A stretch of 64,000 bases of DNA from Luscinia megarhynchos (taxonomy: Eukaryota > Chordata > Aves > Passeriformes > Turdidae). Positions 21,833-36,300 of the stretch are shown piece after piece. Both the position numbers and the translations under genes were made by a program. Position 1 is the stretch's first letter; every line of letters starts with the position of its first letter. The notes below the pieces were generated by a model. It was not told where the DNA came from and ran no database searches. It was given only the letters and a program-made list of their open reading frames with translations. The stretch covers positions 54,922,473 to 54,986,472 of the forward strand of contig CM067592.1 of the NCBI GenBank assembly GCA_034336665.1, in the 5' to 3' direction.

Positions 21833-24800
21833 GTGAGTATTTCCTAATGCTTTCAAAACTGTGAAAGCTCTGCAGTTCAGACAGGAGTGAGAAAGAACAG
21901 AGTTAACAACCAGTGACTGTACATATTATAAAAAAGAAAAATCTCCATTTGTTTCAGTAGCTGAACCAAAAAGTCTTGACTGGGACATGGTGAACAGGAG
22001 AGATGCAGCAGATCTGTGACTGGGATGAATACGTAGCAGAGGATTAATGAAACAGGAAAAAAGCTGTCAGCTAGGCAACAAAACAGAATATCCCAATAAA
22101 TATCAATGAATATACAAAGATGTTCTGTTTAAGTGTATTTTCTTGTTTATAATGAATACTGTTTACTAGTAAACCAGTTTGTTTAAAAGCTAAAACTATA
22201 GTTACTGAAACAAAGACTCCACTCTTTCTAATTTGCTTTTTGTAGTGTAGAAAAACCCTAGCAAAGATTCTGTTTTGCAGAAGTAATTACGTAGAATAAT
22301 TTCCAAACTGGCTGTGGAGTATGGCTACAGAACTCTTTGGTTACACTAAACTAACAAGAAAAATGAGACATTAAACAGAAAAAATGCAGAAAAACAAAAT
22401 CAATAATGGCTTACAACAATAATTGTAAGTTACAGTTATTTTATTCGTAACTTTTTACTTTGTAAGTGCCTGGGAAAAAATACCAAATTAAATGCAAAAA
22501 ACCTAATTTGATGCAAGAAGGAACAGGATGATTTAACAGATAATTTAAATTAGACAATGAATTTAAATTTCATGTAAGCTACGGAAAAGAGAATCTGTGA
22601 ATATTCCCCTTGGATGTGTCACATTTTTAAAATATGTTATTTTTCTACACATGAGGCCTACCTTGAGATTATGATCTGCTACTGGAAAATGAGAAAGCTG
22701 TGTAGAATATACCAGGTTTCATGATCCCTAACTATCACTACCATTCATCAGTCATATGAGTGTAAAAGTGTTTGGAGAGACAAACCAGTTTATTTTTATT
22801 TAGAAAAAAAATAAGAGAGATGCCCATATAGCATTTTTTGCATTTGATTCCTATTCTTTGGAAAAGTATCTACAGAATTTATTTAACCATGCTTCTGTGT
22901 AGAGAACTTTAATTTTTAATATTTACCTCCAAAATGCTGCAACTTTTGTCCCTGTTGCATCATCTATAAAAATTTGATAAAACTATTATTGTAATTCAGT
23001 CATCAGGTTTTCCAAAGGAATTATGTCCATACTTGAAATTCTCCCAACCAAAATTCAAATAAGACTTATCCATTCCCTAAAAACATTTTTTCTTTATTTT
23101 GCATCTCCAGGCCAAATTTTGCTTTCCCTTATTGTTTTCAAAACCAATCAAAACTAGTCTTTCTACTTATTTGTTAAACCTCCCGTCTTGTCAAAAAAGG
23201 GTTTGAGAGAATCCATTTATGACAACACATCTGTGGATTTTTTTTTGTTAAGGTTTTCTAGATATCCTTATTCAGTAGCTCATATGTTATTCCAGTAACA
23301 AAACAGGAATTTCACCAATAGACCATCTTTGACTTCTCTTCAAGTTCATAAACCTAAAATCCCCTATTCTAAGCAGCATCACTTCTTTCTTTAGAATTAT
23401 TTCAGTATACTTTAATATTTTCCATTTTTTTTAAAGAGTTTAAAGCAAGAGACCCATTATTCTTGTGTGTCTGAATCAACAAGAATTTGCTCTTCTTTGC
23501 TTTTAGTCACCTAAATTTCCTTTTCTTTTACCTTATCTTACAACAATTTCTTACGTTTTTTACTTCTTCTTAAATGTTATTTATATGAATATTTACTTCC
23601 TTTTAAGCCTGATTATGCCTTACCTTCCTGCTTTTCTACACATACATCAGTACTATTCCTTATACTCATCTATGAACCTATGTGTTTCCATTGTTGATGT
23701 TATTTTTTCAGTTTCAGAAAGATGTCGAGGCATTCACAAATATCTCTTTATGTTTCCACTATACCTTTAAAAACAGCATTTGTGTTGTGTATTTAACTAA
23801 ATTTTATGCAGTATATTATTCTCCTAACAATTCTATGCTTTGACTTATTTTTCACAAGATTCTACTCATCAGGTCATTATTCTTAAATCTTTAATCCTTA
23901 TAAATCTTTATTCCTTGTTCTACAGCTCTCACAACTTGTTTTCCTGGTGAAAAAAGAAAGATATTAACTGTTCAACACTGTTCATAATTTCCATTTTTAG
24001 ATTTTCTGAGGGGTTTTTTTCTTCTCATTAGTACAGATTCTCTTCAAGAAATTTTCTCCTGATAGGATTCATGCCTCATACATTTCAAAACATTAATCAT
24101 CTACTAAGCTATTTTCCAGCAAATATTTGTGGAACCAAGGGACCTCCTGTAACTTCAAAGTCCTGTTTTTGATACTTTCCTAAAAAACCTGCAAATCCCT
24201 AGTTTTATTAACAGTACCAAATCATGGTCATGACACTATTCCTGCTGTTTTCTTCTTTACTTGGAGAAATTCAGGAAAACTGCTCCTTACTCTTCCCCTA
24301 AAACACAGAGAAAAGCAAAGTACCTATGGGCTAAACTAAATAATGTCATCTATATTTTGAAAGTAATAATAATAGGTTTGACAGAACGAGCTTTGTCATG
24401 AAATTCCATATCAGGAGTATCTTGATCCAAAAGTTGTAAAACTATCAGATGGACAGGTTGCACTTATCAAAAAGATGTTATCAGCAGATTTCTGCACACA
24501 AATTAACAGTACCAAGGCCTCTTAAAGCATGAAGGTCCAGGACTACAAAGCATTTATCTGCTAAGTGGTGTTATCAAAACACTCTTTAACAGAAAATCAA
24601 TGTAACCTTTGCAACATATTAGAATAAATGTGCTTAGCATGTTTGTTTTGAAGAGGAAATGTTACCACTGTGTCTAGACTTCATCCATTTCAGGAAAATT
24701 GGTTTGAAATTACTGGCATATCATAATGAAAAAATATTTTCAAGTCAATATACAGTAGCAGAAGTACAAGTTTATCATTGCAAGATCATTTTTAATCCAG

Positions 24801-26136
24801 AAAATTTTTGTCTGGTTTACAATGCATCTCCAGAAGCAGTGGAAGTACAATGGAACAGCTTATAAATAGAGCAACAAAGATATCCAGACCTCTGAAATAC
24901 ACAGGGTGTATGTGATTGTCTTAAAACACGAATTTTCCATTGCGTTATCTCTGCCTGTCCTCTTGATGAAGGAGGAGAGAAAAGTGACTTGGTAGGTACC
25001 TGGTGGCCAGTCAAGCTCAATCCAACACATTGAATTACAAAATCTTTTTGTAGTTAGAATACCAAAACTGATTTTCTCAGCAGGTACTGCAAAGGTGGAT
25101 TAATTTCAGGTTAAAGCTCTGAACCTCCTTTTACTTTTGAGACATCCTGAAGACCAGGACCTTTCTCTCTGGTCCCTTCCTTTTCATCCCTTGACTAGGT
25201 TTTCTCATAATTGAAGGAGGCAGAGAAATGTGTGCTGAGTGGGAACAATTTAATTTGCATTAAAATGTTCCTGAGAGACATTCCTGTTCCTGTGTATCTG
25301 GTATACAGGGCTCGTTGCAAACAGAACCACCACCTAAGTTACTAAGTCACATTCTAGTGGGGAAGCTACCTGTTTTATAAGAACAAGATGCTACAACATG
25401 GAAGTTACATTTATCACATTCTAAAAAAAAACTAGTCAACTAGAAAACCAACACTTTAGAAAAATAAAGAGGTCTGAATCTCAAGCAATGCAGTGGGAAC
25501 AATGAAACAGCCTCTGTGGTTGCAAAAGGGGAAAGATTTATACTGCACAGGTAAATAAAAATATGGTTAATGAGCATTTATAGTCAAATAGTTCCCTTCA
25601 GAGTAATGCAGCCCCCATCAACCTGATTCAAACCTAGAAAATAGACAGGAGAAAGGAATGCTAGTGACAGAAGACATAATATACCACATAATACCAAAAT
25701 TACAAAAAGTTAAGTAAATCTCTTAAAGGCTGTTGAAAAACAGAGGCACTAATACAGAACATATGGTGTTCTATAATTTCTAAGAATAAACATGGGTAGG
25801 AAAAAAAGCATTTAGTTAGCACTATCAGGAAAAAATGGCACTGCTGAGGAAAAAACAAGTGAAAACAAGTCAAAAATTTCCCAAGCATCCTTATCAATCC
25901 TCAGTTTCCTAAAGAATATGATTATTCAGAATACCTAAGGTCAGTGAAAATCAAGGAGGATGAGAATTTAATTTCTAGCATGTTCATTTCTAGCACCTAG
26001 TGCTACACAGGGAAGTAATCAGAAATTACTCTGAGCAGGTTGTTTCATAGCTGCAGCACAAAGCCAAGCTCTTAAAACGATGAAAAATCACTAGAGCCAA
26101 GTTTGCATTATTTTTCTTTCCTGTTCAGAAATACCC
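21833..26136. other. AT-rich non-coding sequence, nothing recognised
   Basis: Includes a small CTTACAA/TTGTAAG inverted repeat at 22410-22429 and a 15-bp-period direct repeat at 25971-25995. The open frames are 68 codons or fewer. The band 22900-24300 is T-rich on the plus strand with no other structure. Confidence 0.55.
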
Positions 26137-26420
26137 CGGCAAGGCAGGGGAATGTTACACGGGACAGAGATAATCAAATGCGCAGTAAGAGCAATGAGGG
26201 TTCCTTGTTGCTTGCTGCCTTTTCAGAGCGGAGTTTGCTGCTGGCCGCTGCCGCAGCCGTGCCCCACTGACACGGCTGGAGCCCCAGAGTGCTGAGAGCT
26301 GCACCAGCTCTGCCAGCTGCAGCTGAAGCAGCCCAGGCAGGCTGCCTTGAAGGAGCGACAGCGTGCATCTGAGCTGCAGAGCCCTGTCAGCGTTCCCATG
26401 AATGTATTCATGATCGAGGG
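26137..26420. promoter_or_regulatory. Local CpG- and GC-rich block, possible promoter or lncRNA start
   Basis: About a dozen CpG dinucleotides fall within roughly 280 bp of an otherwise CpG-poor, AT-rich window, with a cluster of CG sites near 26228-26275. The core 26291-26345 repeats AGCTG and GCAG motifs and holds a perfect AGAGCTG/CAGCTCT hairpin (26295-26311) and several CAGCTG E-boxes. Short alanine-rich frames on the minus strand come from this composition. It is below usual CpG-island length. It may instead be a decayed GC-rich repeat. Confidence 0.3.
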
Positions 26421-29400
26421 AAATAAACTGCTAGTGTCATGTGTAATCCTGACACACTCTCACAATCCAATTTTAAGCAGCAATTCTGATTTCAGGTTCT
26501 CCCTGGACATCTTAATTCTGTCCTCTGAAGTGTGTATATTTTTGATAGGACAATCACATGGTTGCAGGAAGTAATCTGAGGCAAACACCTAAAAAACAGT
26601 GGGTTTTTTAGAATGTATTTGATTCAACTCTAGTCCATATTAGCAAGTGAGTAGCCATATTGACTTCAGACAGCACATTTATTCAGAAGTTTTGATGTAA
26701 CAGACTGAGTACTCAAATGGAAATAGTTAGAGATGAAGGAAAATAGATAATTGGGCAGTTTGTAAAGAAAGTACCATCCTCAGTGGCTTATGAATGAAAA
26801 TGCATACTTAGTCTGATGAGTATCAGGACAGGAGTAGATTTACAACTTTTTCAAGATTAGCGCAATGAAGAGAAGCATGCCTTCACAGAGTTAAGGCAGA
26901 GCACTTTGTTTTTAACCATGAGCTCCGATTTATATTTTCTTGTACACATTTTCTAATATTTGTATAAATCCTAGCATCTGAAAATTTACATTATTGGCTA
27001 GAAAGTTAACAATGGATTGAAAGCTTTAGTATCTGCTATTAGGTGACCATTACAGAACGGAGCTTGTTGAACTCTAGCTGCTATCTAACCATCTTTAAAA
27101 ATGCTGATACATGTATCAAAAATATATTGCAACAGGTGCACTTGGTGTTGTTGAGTTCATTGTTGAAGTTTGAGTTTAGCTGGCAAAAATAATAATACTG
27201 TGTAAGACATATAACAATTATGAAAGTTAATGTATCAGTGTATTGCAAAAAAACCATGAATGAACCAATGCAAAGATATTTTTGAAACAAATTTGGTTAA
27301 TTTATATGCTTTTCTTTTGTGACATTAGTTTATTAAATACTGTACCATGAAGAATAAAAATATCATTATACATCCAGCGGGGAGTAAGTACTAACTCTCT
27401 CTGAATATTTGTTAGTGTCAATAACATCAGTTTTGTCTTGCTTTTATATCAGCTGTTCCTTTTTTATAAGATTTATGGTTAGCTAAATGTTGATTAGTTC
27501 TTTCTTGCTTTGTATTGACATACTGAAATCTGTAAATCAGGCATTTGTAAATTCACATTTCTATTGGCAAGAGATGAAATTTTCTTCTAGACTAATTATA
27601 TCACCACTAATACAAAGAAGGCAAAGAAGCTACTCATTTTGAAACCACAGTATTCCTGAGTTAATGTGATGCCATCTACTTTCTTCAGGTGTTATGATAT
27701 TTCTTCTATACAAAGTGCTTTTATTCCCATTTATGTGTTTAGTTATAGCTGTCAATCCATTTCAGTCACATGTCTCTAATATTATTCCATGAAAAAAGGC
27801 TGGATGAATCTGAGTAGTGGTTTCTACATGCTTATTTACATAGCATTATTTTTAAAAAATTAAAACATGAATGTGTAAATTAAATTTTAATAGGGTGAAT
27901 CTCTTAACAAAGTTTACATCTACAGAGCTGCATAAGCTGGATGCTTCCAACACTGATTGTCTTGGTTTCAAATGCATTTACTTTTAATAAATTAATTATA
28001 TTTTTAAAACTTCTACTAATAAAATGTTTCAATATATAAAACTGTTTCTTGAATATACATTCAATGTAAAGTCATTTGTTTATCTGAGAAGAGGAATTCA
28101 GCTATTATATTTCTCACATTTAGTATACTGGGTACATTTCACAAATTGCAGAAAGACATCTCATGCTGTTCTGAAGACTAACATAATAACAGTGGCAGCC
28201 ACAATACAGGTTACAGGACTGTAGCTGAAAAGCTACCTCCTATTTCATTACTGTGGGATGTTTACAAAAATCAGGGGAGAAAGACAGAAAGGAAAATATA
28301 TAAATTTTCACGTTTCTGGGGTCTTAAAATCTGGTGCAATGATATTGATTGCAACCCAGGCAGTTCCAAGATGTAGCAAATTTAAACATTACATACTTCA
28401 TATGTTATTCCTCATTTGCATGTATTTTATTAATGCAGTGAAGGGATTAGTGAGAAGTGTGTCCAGGAAAGAACGACATTATTTCTCAGACTAGGTGCCT
28501 TGATATTGCATTCTGAAACTTTTTAGGATACAAGGATGATCAGCCAGGGAGAGGTGACAAAGAATTCTGCCTGTATGTAAAAAGATCAAGGGGAAGAGAC
28601 ATGAACAAGTTAGCAAGACTAAGATTTAAAAATAAGTAACTTGCATTCATTCCTTACATCAACATAATTTTGTTTGTTTTTTCTCTCATGACACACCCTG
28701 GTATAAGTAGACCACACCTACAAGCTGACAAAGTGAGCAATCTTCACAGTCACAGAGCAATCTCCTCACAAAGAGATGGCTGACCCCAGAACTGCATGCT
28801 GCAGTATGAATATTTCAAAATCTTTAAAGTATTTGTCCCCAGAGTTATTACTATGAAGTAACACAGATAGAAACAGACATCTATGCTAAAAATTGAAATC
28901 TGAAATACACACCAGAATCACAAGACATAAATAGCGTGATGGATAAAAGTTAGAAAGAGTTACCTCTCAACCACCCTAGATTTACTACCCATACAAAAAA
29001 AGCCACAAAGACAGTAATAGTAAATGACATCCTTTATTAACTAATATATGTTACAGGAATCCTAATCACACAGATTAAATTTCAGCATGCATTATTTGGG
29101 ATGTTTACATTTTTCTGGCTTGAGACTTATCGCAGTCTCAATCAGACCTTGAAGTATCCTCTCTCTATTGTAAATAATTTATTCTCAAATTGGAGGTAAA
29201 ACTGGGCTGATATGGTGTCAAAATCTCATGCTATCTTCAGAATCTTAACTTTTCTAGGCTGAAAGACTTTCTTTCTTGGCACAAACATTGCACATTAATA
29301 TATATAGTGGGTCATTACTTTCCCCAGGCTTACTTCAGCCCATTTGCATTTTTCCTCTCCTTCTTCTTTTGTGCTTCTTATTTCTATTGCTGTCTAAACA

Positions 29401-29586
29401 GATGGACACTGTAGCTCTTTTTGTGCTGCTGTGGGCAGAGAAAGGTGAACTCCCAGAACAGAGTTTAAACTCTCTCAATCAAACAGGTGTTGAACTGTAG
29501 AGTTGCATTAGCCACAACCTCTGTCTCCTATGAAAAAGAACAAGTCTTGCTTCCCTAACAATCTTCTTGCCTTTCTGCCTGCACAG
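26421..29586. other. AT-rich non-coding sequence, nothing recognised
   Basis: Unique sequence with open frames of 78 codons or fewer and no repeat family recognised. Confidence 0.55.
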
Positions 29587-29610
29587 GACCTGCAGCCACA
29601 CCCCATGTGG
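29587..29610 (+). other. Possible 24-nt microexon
   Basis: A pyrimidine-rich tract ending CTGCACAG precedes 29587, and TGG|GTAAGTCG follows 29610. Both borders match consensus closely and the length is a multiple of three (eight codons). Microexons of this size exist in neural genes, but short pairs of good sites also arise by chance. No host gene is visible. Confidence 0.18.
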
Positions 29611-31490
29611 GTAAGTCGAGGCACCAGGCAGCCTCTCTCAGAAGCATCACCAACAATCTGTGCTACAGTCAGCTGTGTCATCCTGTGTCAGGAGCTCTGG
29701 GTACTTCCCACACAGCTTTGAGGGAGATGAATAGATGAAACTTCACATGGAAGCAATTTAGCTAGAGCACTTCTGTCTGGCTGGCTAGCACAGGTTGATG
29801 AAGGGCTGCAAAAACCTGGTACATTAGCCAGTATGACAGCAATTTGCTGCTACAAAGGCACATGTAAAATACAAGTTTTTTGTTTAATGGTTTCATATTT
29901 TTTTCTCAACTAGGGTGTTTTATAGACACACTTCTCTGGACATTCAAAACTGAATTAATGTGACCATTTTTTTTATAAGAAAACTGAAAATACCAGCAAC
30001 AAGAAATAATATTTTTCAACTACAGAGTCTTGTTCTTTTAAAAATTAATGTGGATGATAAAGGACAAACGAACCAAAAGTAATACCCCGTTTCAACTTCT
30101 TTTTTCATTCTTTTACTAACAAAGACATAACTTTCTGTAAGTTTTGAAAATAAATCTCAGGAAGGTATGCCGTTCTTCTTTCTCCCTGAGTCAAAGTGCC
30201 AATTTGGCTTTCACCTAGCAGTAAAATCTCTCCCAAAGGATTTATATGTGACAAAGCCATCATTATCTTTCTTGGGAAAACAAGAGAGGTGTGTTTGTTT
30301 ACACTCATTCAAGATAGTGATAGATCAGGAAGAAATCTTTTACTTCTCATTATCTTCCACTATAAAGTCCATTATAAGTCTTTATCCATTGAAAACTATA
30401 ACTTTCAGAGAAAATTTCAAATCTCTCTTGCTATGCATCATTTTTTCTACAGCTGTACTTATTCTGCAGTCAAATAAAAAAGCTGGTATTCTAGTTGCCC
30501 CTTTGAGACTTAATCCTACTTAATCAAATAATTTTCATCACATCACAAAATCATTTTCCTTGGCCCCACCTTAGACCCTTCATTTCACATTCCAGTTTGT
30601 AATATGTAAACATTTATTAAATATTAATGAATTTTCTATTAATATTACAGTTTGATTTAAAGAATGTCTATTTTGACTGTTGTCATCAAGTAACAAAATC
30701 ACCTTTATATCCTGCTATATAATATATCCTACTGTATATATTACTTAATAACCTACTATATTTTCATTACTATTAAACTGTTTCTTAATGACCTGTTTTT
30801 CAGAATAAGCAGTTATTTAGATACAAGGTATGTTTACAAAAGCTTACATTTCTCAGTACAACTTCTTTTCCTGCCTATACAATTTATTAGAGCTCACAGA
30901 TATTTTAAATTAGATTAGGAGATATCAGCAACTAGTATTTTCCTTTTGGTTTTTCCAAGGCTGACTTCTCTGTGCTGTCTGTACATGGTTTGCCATCCAA
31001 GTTCCTTATGTTTAAGGCATAGCAGTGAAATACTGAAATATCCTTCTGTATGGTTAGATGCTCTGGAGTTATCACTAATAATTAAATAGGAATTCAACAC
31101 CTACAGTATCTGGGTTATGCTATACAGTTTGACACTGCAAACACATTATAGCAAATGCCTCATACTGTGAATGGATATGGCTAAGGTTTAGGTTTTGGGT
31201 TTTTCTTCTTCCCATTCCACAGTATATAATCAGTTTAACCATATGCCACAATAGACAATTTTGTAGAACAAGCAACATCAATCTTATCTGAAACGAATGT
31301 ATTTTTCAACTGCTTCCAGTCTGCTTCTCACTGTGATTGCAGCCAGCAGTGTTTAGTGCTTGATTCCCATGAGAACAATTCTGGGAGCAAACGACTCTCT
31401 GTAGAATATCAAGCTTTTTGTTCAAATGCCTGAGACTAGACAAATCACATATGCACAACTTGTCTCCAAGAGATTTGAGATATGAAGATG
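29611..31490. other. AT-rich non-coding sequence, nothing recognised
   Basis: The frames 30105-30523 overlap on three readings and are not credible as genes. 30708-30765 is an AT-rich stretch of repeated TATATCCTRCTRTA-like words. Confidence 0.55.
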
Positions 31491-31561
31491 CATAGATATA
31501 TATATATAGATGATAGGTAGAGACAGGCAAACAGACAGACATCCAGACAGACAGATATACA
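31491..31561. repeat. Compound TA / GATA / GACA microsatellite
   Basis: Begins with a (TA)n core, passes through GATA-type words and continues as GACA and CAGA units to about 31561. It is imperfect and probably old. Confidence 0.8.
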
Positions 31562-33059
31562 CCCTTGATTATTTTATAATCAGAGACAATACTTGGCAAT
31601 TACAAAATTATTTTTGTACCTAAGAAGTGACTAGACCCTGGTACATTAAAAAAGTACAGGAAAATCTCAGCACAGGTGACATATCTGTAGTATTTCATGG
31701 GATTGCAGCTCTGCCTATAGTCCTGACACTGTAGAAAATTTCTGAGCAGCTCACACTCTTGCCGGATACTAATTGCTTCACCTTGGCTTGAGGTCATTGA
31801 ATGTTGTAAATCTAAAAGTGAAGTATACAATGTAAGATGATCATGTAAATGACAGTAAGTGGAAGTAAAAACAGAAGCTCCTGTGGGCAATTAATTTCAT
31901 TTCTCCTAGATGTCCAGTTTAGGATAAATGGAATTGTTCTTTGGAGATTCTACTTTCTTTCTAATATCTACCAAGAAACTCTAAATCACAAGCTCAGGGT
32001 GAACATCTCTTTTTTTTAAGGCCGATGAAGATAGGTGACATAAATCACAGCTAACATATAGAGCTGTATTTAATTCCTGAGGTCTGCTCTCTTTTTTCCT
32101 TAATTCTCTCAAATCCCATTCCTGCTGAGGATCAGTAACTCTGAGAGAGGTGAATTTGGTTTAAGTGGTCAGATATTTTTTCTAGATAGTCTAGAAATGG
32201 CAATATCTCCTCCCCTCCCCCAGCTCCTTCTCATATTATTTCTTTCAGTTATTTCCTATTTCTAATCTAAAGTTTAACCTCAGTAGTGCAAAAAGTCTCC
32301 TGAGTAGGTAAACTCCTTTCCTATTGTAACTATTTAAATTTAAGTATCTAGCATTGAAAATCCTCAAGGACAGATCTTTCTTTTTCTATATATTTATAAC
32401 AGAATAGGCATCATGATTCTTTCCTTTGAGAATACAAATATTATACATATATAGTTAAACATGACCAGGTGTTTAAATACATACTCAAGGAATACTAACT
32501 ATTTTAAAAAATTTAGTGTGATAGGAACTCATAAAAAACCCCAACTAAATTAAATTAAAACATTGATTTAAAAATATTTTATGCATAAATATGGTTTAAT
32601 AGGTAGTTGACTGGGTTTTATGCTCAACAACTAAACACAACTGGGGATGTTAATATACAGTGAGGAAAGACATGCTCACACCAAAGTGAAATTCCAGAAT
32701 GTACACAAACCTTTTGGCAAACAGATAATCTGATCAAAAGGTCTGGTTCTGTTTTGTGACAGAATACCACAAACGCCATGACAGAGGGTTGGAAGTACAA
32801 CCTGAAGGCAGTGCTCTTGGCAAGTGTTTTGACAGAATAGGAACTCTCTGGTAAAAACCTACAAAAAGAGATGTTACTCTCCTGTGAAGTTACTGCACAA
32901 TTCCAATGGCATTGTTGGGGGAGTTAGATTTTTTCCAAACCACACTCAATCACAAGTCCATAGCAAATACAACATAGAGAGAAATACTGCAGTGACAACT
33001 CCAGCTATGTGCTCTGTCATATTTAAATCTTGTCCAACAAAAGTATAAACCTGGGGTTA
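31562..33059. other. Non-coding sequence, nothing recognised
   Basis: A 96-codon minus-strand frame at 31600-31890 shows no domain. A C/T-rich run lies at 32200-32230. No repeat family was recognised. Confidence 0.55.
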
Positions 33060-33372
33060 CAGTGCTGCTACCCAAGCCTGACCTTGTCTTCATCTCTTGA
33101 GGCCTCATTCAAAGTGTATGTTCCCACTAAAGTCATGTGAGCTGACCTGAAGGAATGGCACTGACCAGCTCCAGATGCTGGAAGCTGCAGCAAGGTGACA
33201 GGAGAGGAGCCACCAAGGATCCCTGCTGACCTCATACCCACACAAATCTAGAGCCTCAAAGCAGGCAGACAGCCAGCTGAGCATTGAGCAGCAATATCTT
33301 CAGAATTTGTCTAACCATGAATTTATTCCTGCCACTGTTGTGCTTAAAAAATTGCAATAAATAATAAAGTTT
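33060..33372 (+). other. GC-richer block ending in tandem poly(A) signals
   Basis: The block is noticeably GC-richer than its neighbours, with CTG/CAG-rich words. It ends in overlapping AATAAATAATAAAG signals near 33356-33370. It could be the 3' end of a non-coding transcript or an old LTR or SINE-like remnant. It has no long open frame, no terminal repeats were found, and the origin is unresolved. Confidence 0.2.
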
Positions 33373-36300
33373 CTATATTCTTTTTCTTATTATTCTGAGC
33401 ACCTTTCCACATAAATCAACCTCCCCGCAGAAATTAAGAAAAGTTGATGAGCTCAGAAGTAGATTTGGAAATTGAGACCATACGTCTCTCTCTGAAAAAT
33501 AATGTACTATCAGCATCCCCAAAGAAGACTCTCTAAAATTGGAATACATTAATAAGTATGTCTTATAGAAGCTGTGAAATTCAGAAACAACTGAATCATT
33601 TGAAAAATATTTTTGTCTGCACTACAGAGAAACACAATTACAAATTAAACCATTACCTGCTTTACCTTCAACACATCAACATTGACTTTGAGAAAATAAC
33701 TTCTGCACAGAAGGACATCTGAAGAAAAAACACATTTTATGAGTTTATGTACGTTACTTTACCAAAGAATTCATTTGGTTCTCAGACACTTAGAAAGAGA
33801 GATAATGTACTTGAAAAGTAGGGAAAAAAGTCGTCCCTTGAACACGTAATTTCAAAAGTGTCATATATTTTATGTGGCAAATTCTGAACACCCCAGGTTG
33901 GTCGCAAAAGACATTGTTTGTCAGGGCTACTACTGAAGCCAAACATTGATCCAAATTACAGCGTTTGTAGGTCAGAGCTATATGTTCTGAACTCACCTAG
34001 AACATGAGCCATCATCAAATAAGAACACTTCAAAACCATTTACTGAAATCCAGCCTGGTTCTTTCTGGCAAGCCAGCCTGAAGAGTCATGCGAAGAAACA
34101 GTCCAAGAAATTTTTATGAGAAATATTTATGACTGAACTACACTCCATGGGAGGCAACCTATCTGAGGGTGTTACCTTCTCTGACTTTACCACAAGAGGC
34201 TGTTTTTGGGGTTGGGGCAGTGGTATCATCAGTGTGTTTCATCAGCCAGGTAGATAACAAGGCTTCTACTGTGCTGTGGAGATTTATTTGTGATACTCAC
34301 AGTAGAGAAAATCACAGGTATGAGCCTGAAGAGTGGACACATGGATCACATCTGCTGCTCACATCACTGCTAGCTGAGATTCAAATCAGTCATGCTGTGT
34401 AGGTATGTTTACTCTCTCCAAAAATCTCTTACTGCTATTTTCCAACTTCATTTGCTGTCATTTGACAGCCTAATGCTGTTCCTTGAGCACCATTTAAGCC
34501 TTGAACACCATTCAGGCAATGTGGAGAGTGAAGCAGTGCCAGCAACCTAGGAAACACCAAATAACTCACAAGATATTTTAGTACATTATTAAAATATATT
34601 CAGCATCCATGAAAATGTCACATTATTCCATGAGTTATTACTATGGTAATGTGAAAAAGAAAGAAAAAAAAAATTTTTAACTTCACATGCAATTAATTAA
34701 AATATGAGGATAAACTTCAGGAAATGAGAGTGAAAATTATACTTTTGAAAGGGTAATATGATCCTATGTTTTCTTTTCTTTGCCTACTATCTATCCTCTT
34801 ATAAAACAAGAAACAAGATGAGCAATGGAGGGAGAAGGTTAAATTTTTTTTTGCAAAATAGCCTCTATACTTGCAGGGAAAAAAGTACTTATCACTGCAT
34901 GCAATGTCAGCCAATATCTTACCAAGGTCCTCCCTCATGGATTGTGCTGCTCCTAAAAGATAAAGCTTTCTGAGTGCACTTTATCTGCTAATAAATGGCT
35001 TATAAGTGCATACATCTGAATAACTTCAGCAGGAGAATACATACTTTTGTTAACAGATTTTTTAAGTATCCATCCTTTTTAAAGAAAAATAGAAGTGTGT
35101 ACTGCCATTTTTGCTCTCTTTTCTTCTTTGATTTCTACCTCAAAAAATCAGGACTGACGTTCTTTTTAATGATCCAAGATGAGTAAACACAATGAAATCT
35201 TATGTTGGTAATGTTGGAATAGAGGTACAATAAAGAAGTAAACAAATGTCTGAATGCATAATAAATATATATAAATAATTAATGTATACTACTAAACACA
35301 GCTACAGATGGGACAGTTTGATCTAAGCCATGTTTATTTAACTATTTAACATTGAATAATTCAGAGGTAAATATAAAAAACAATGCATTTATGTATTTCT
35401 ACCACTCTACCAAAACATCTCTTTAAATACCAATGCTGTTGGAATCTACATGTCCCACTGAAGTTCCTAACCTCAGCTCTATTTCCTTTTATATGATATT
35501 AATTATTTGAAACACTCAATGAAAACTCTTTATCTACTTTTGAAACTAAAAAATCAATTAAAGGAAAAACTGTTCCTTTAAGTTCTTTCCCTCAAACTTT
35601 TACTTCAGCATAGCTAGATAAATTTTAAAAAGTTCTGTTGCTCTTTTTTTATACATATAATCTATGATGTATTTTCTCTGTTTAAAAATAGAACTTTTTG
35701 CTTAACAGAAGAGAATATTAATCTGGTAGAAAGAATTTCTAACTTTAATGCAGAATCCTCAGGTTCAAGGATTTATACTTCCATATTACATAACAAAAGG
35801 AGTTTTGTTGTTTTGGTTTTTGTTTTTGGTTTGTTTTGGCTAACAGATAGAGTGCATGATTTTTCTTCTGACAGAAAGTCGGGAACCTTGTTCATTTTGA
35901 CTTCCCACTTTGAACTTATTCTTCAAAACAGAAATACTTTTCTGGTTCCAGGCAATACTATAAGTGGGACACTTGAACTGAAAGAAAATGGCTTAGGTAT
36001 CTGGTTAGAATCTGGCTGTATAAACTCAGTCTCAAAGTCACAGAACTAAGTGGCATGTTACTTTGTTTAAATAGCCTTTGGTCCAGACCAGGATTATATA
36101 TTAAATCAAATAGTATTTTATGCACTTAGTTCAATAGATTTAAATCAGAAAGAATATAAATGGAGAAGACATAGAATCTTTCAATATAGTCAATATTTCT
36201 TCAAAATTACTCAAAGACACAGAAATAGTTAATATAAATATTTATAAAATGGAGAGTAGCTATTTCTGTAGATGCAAACAATATCTAAACCATGACCTGG

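Noticed and set aside
31491..31561. CRISPR-like periodic array
   Set aside because: It is a TA/GATA/GACA microsatellite with no repeat-spacer structure.
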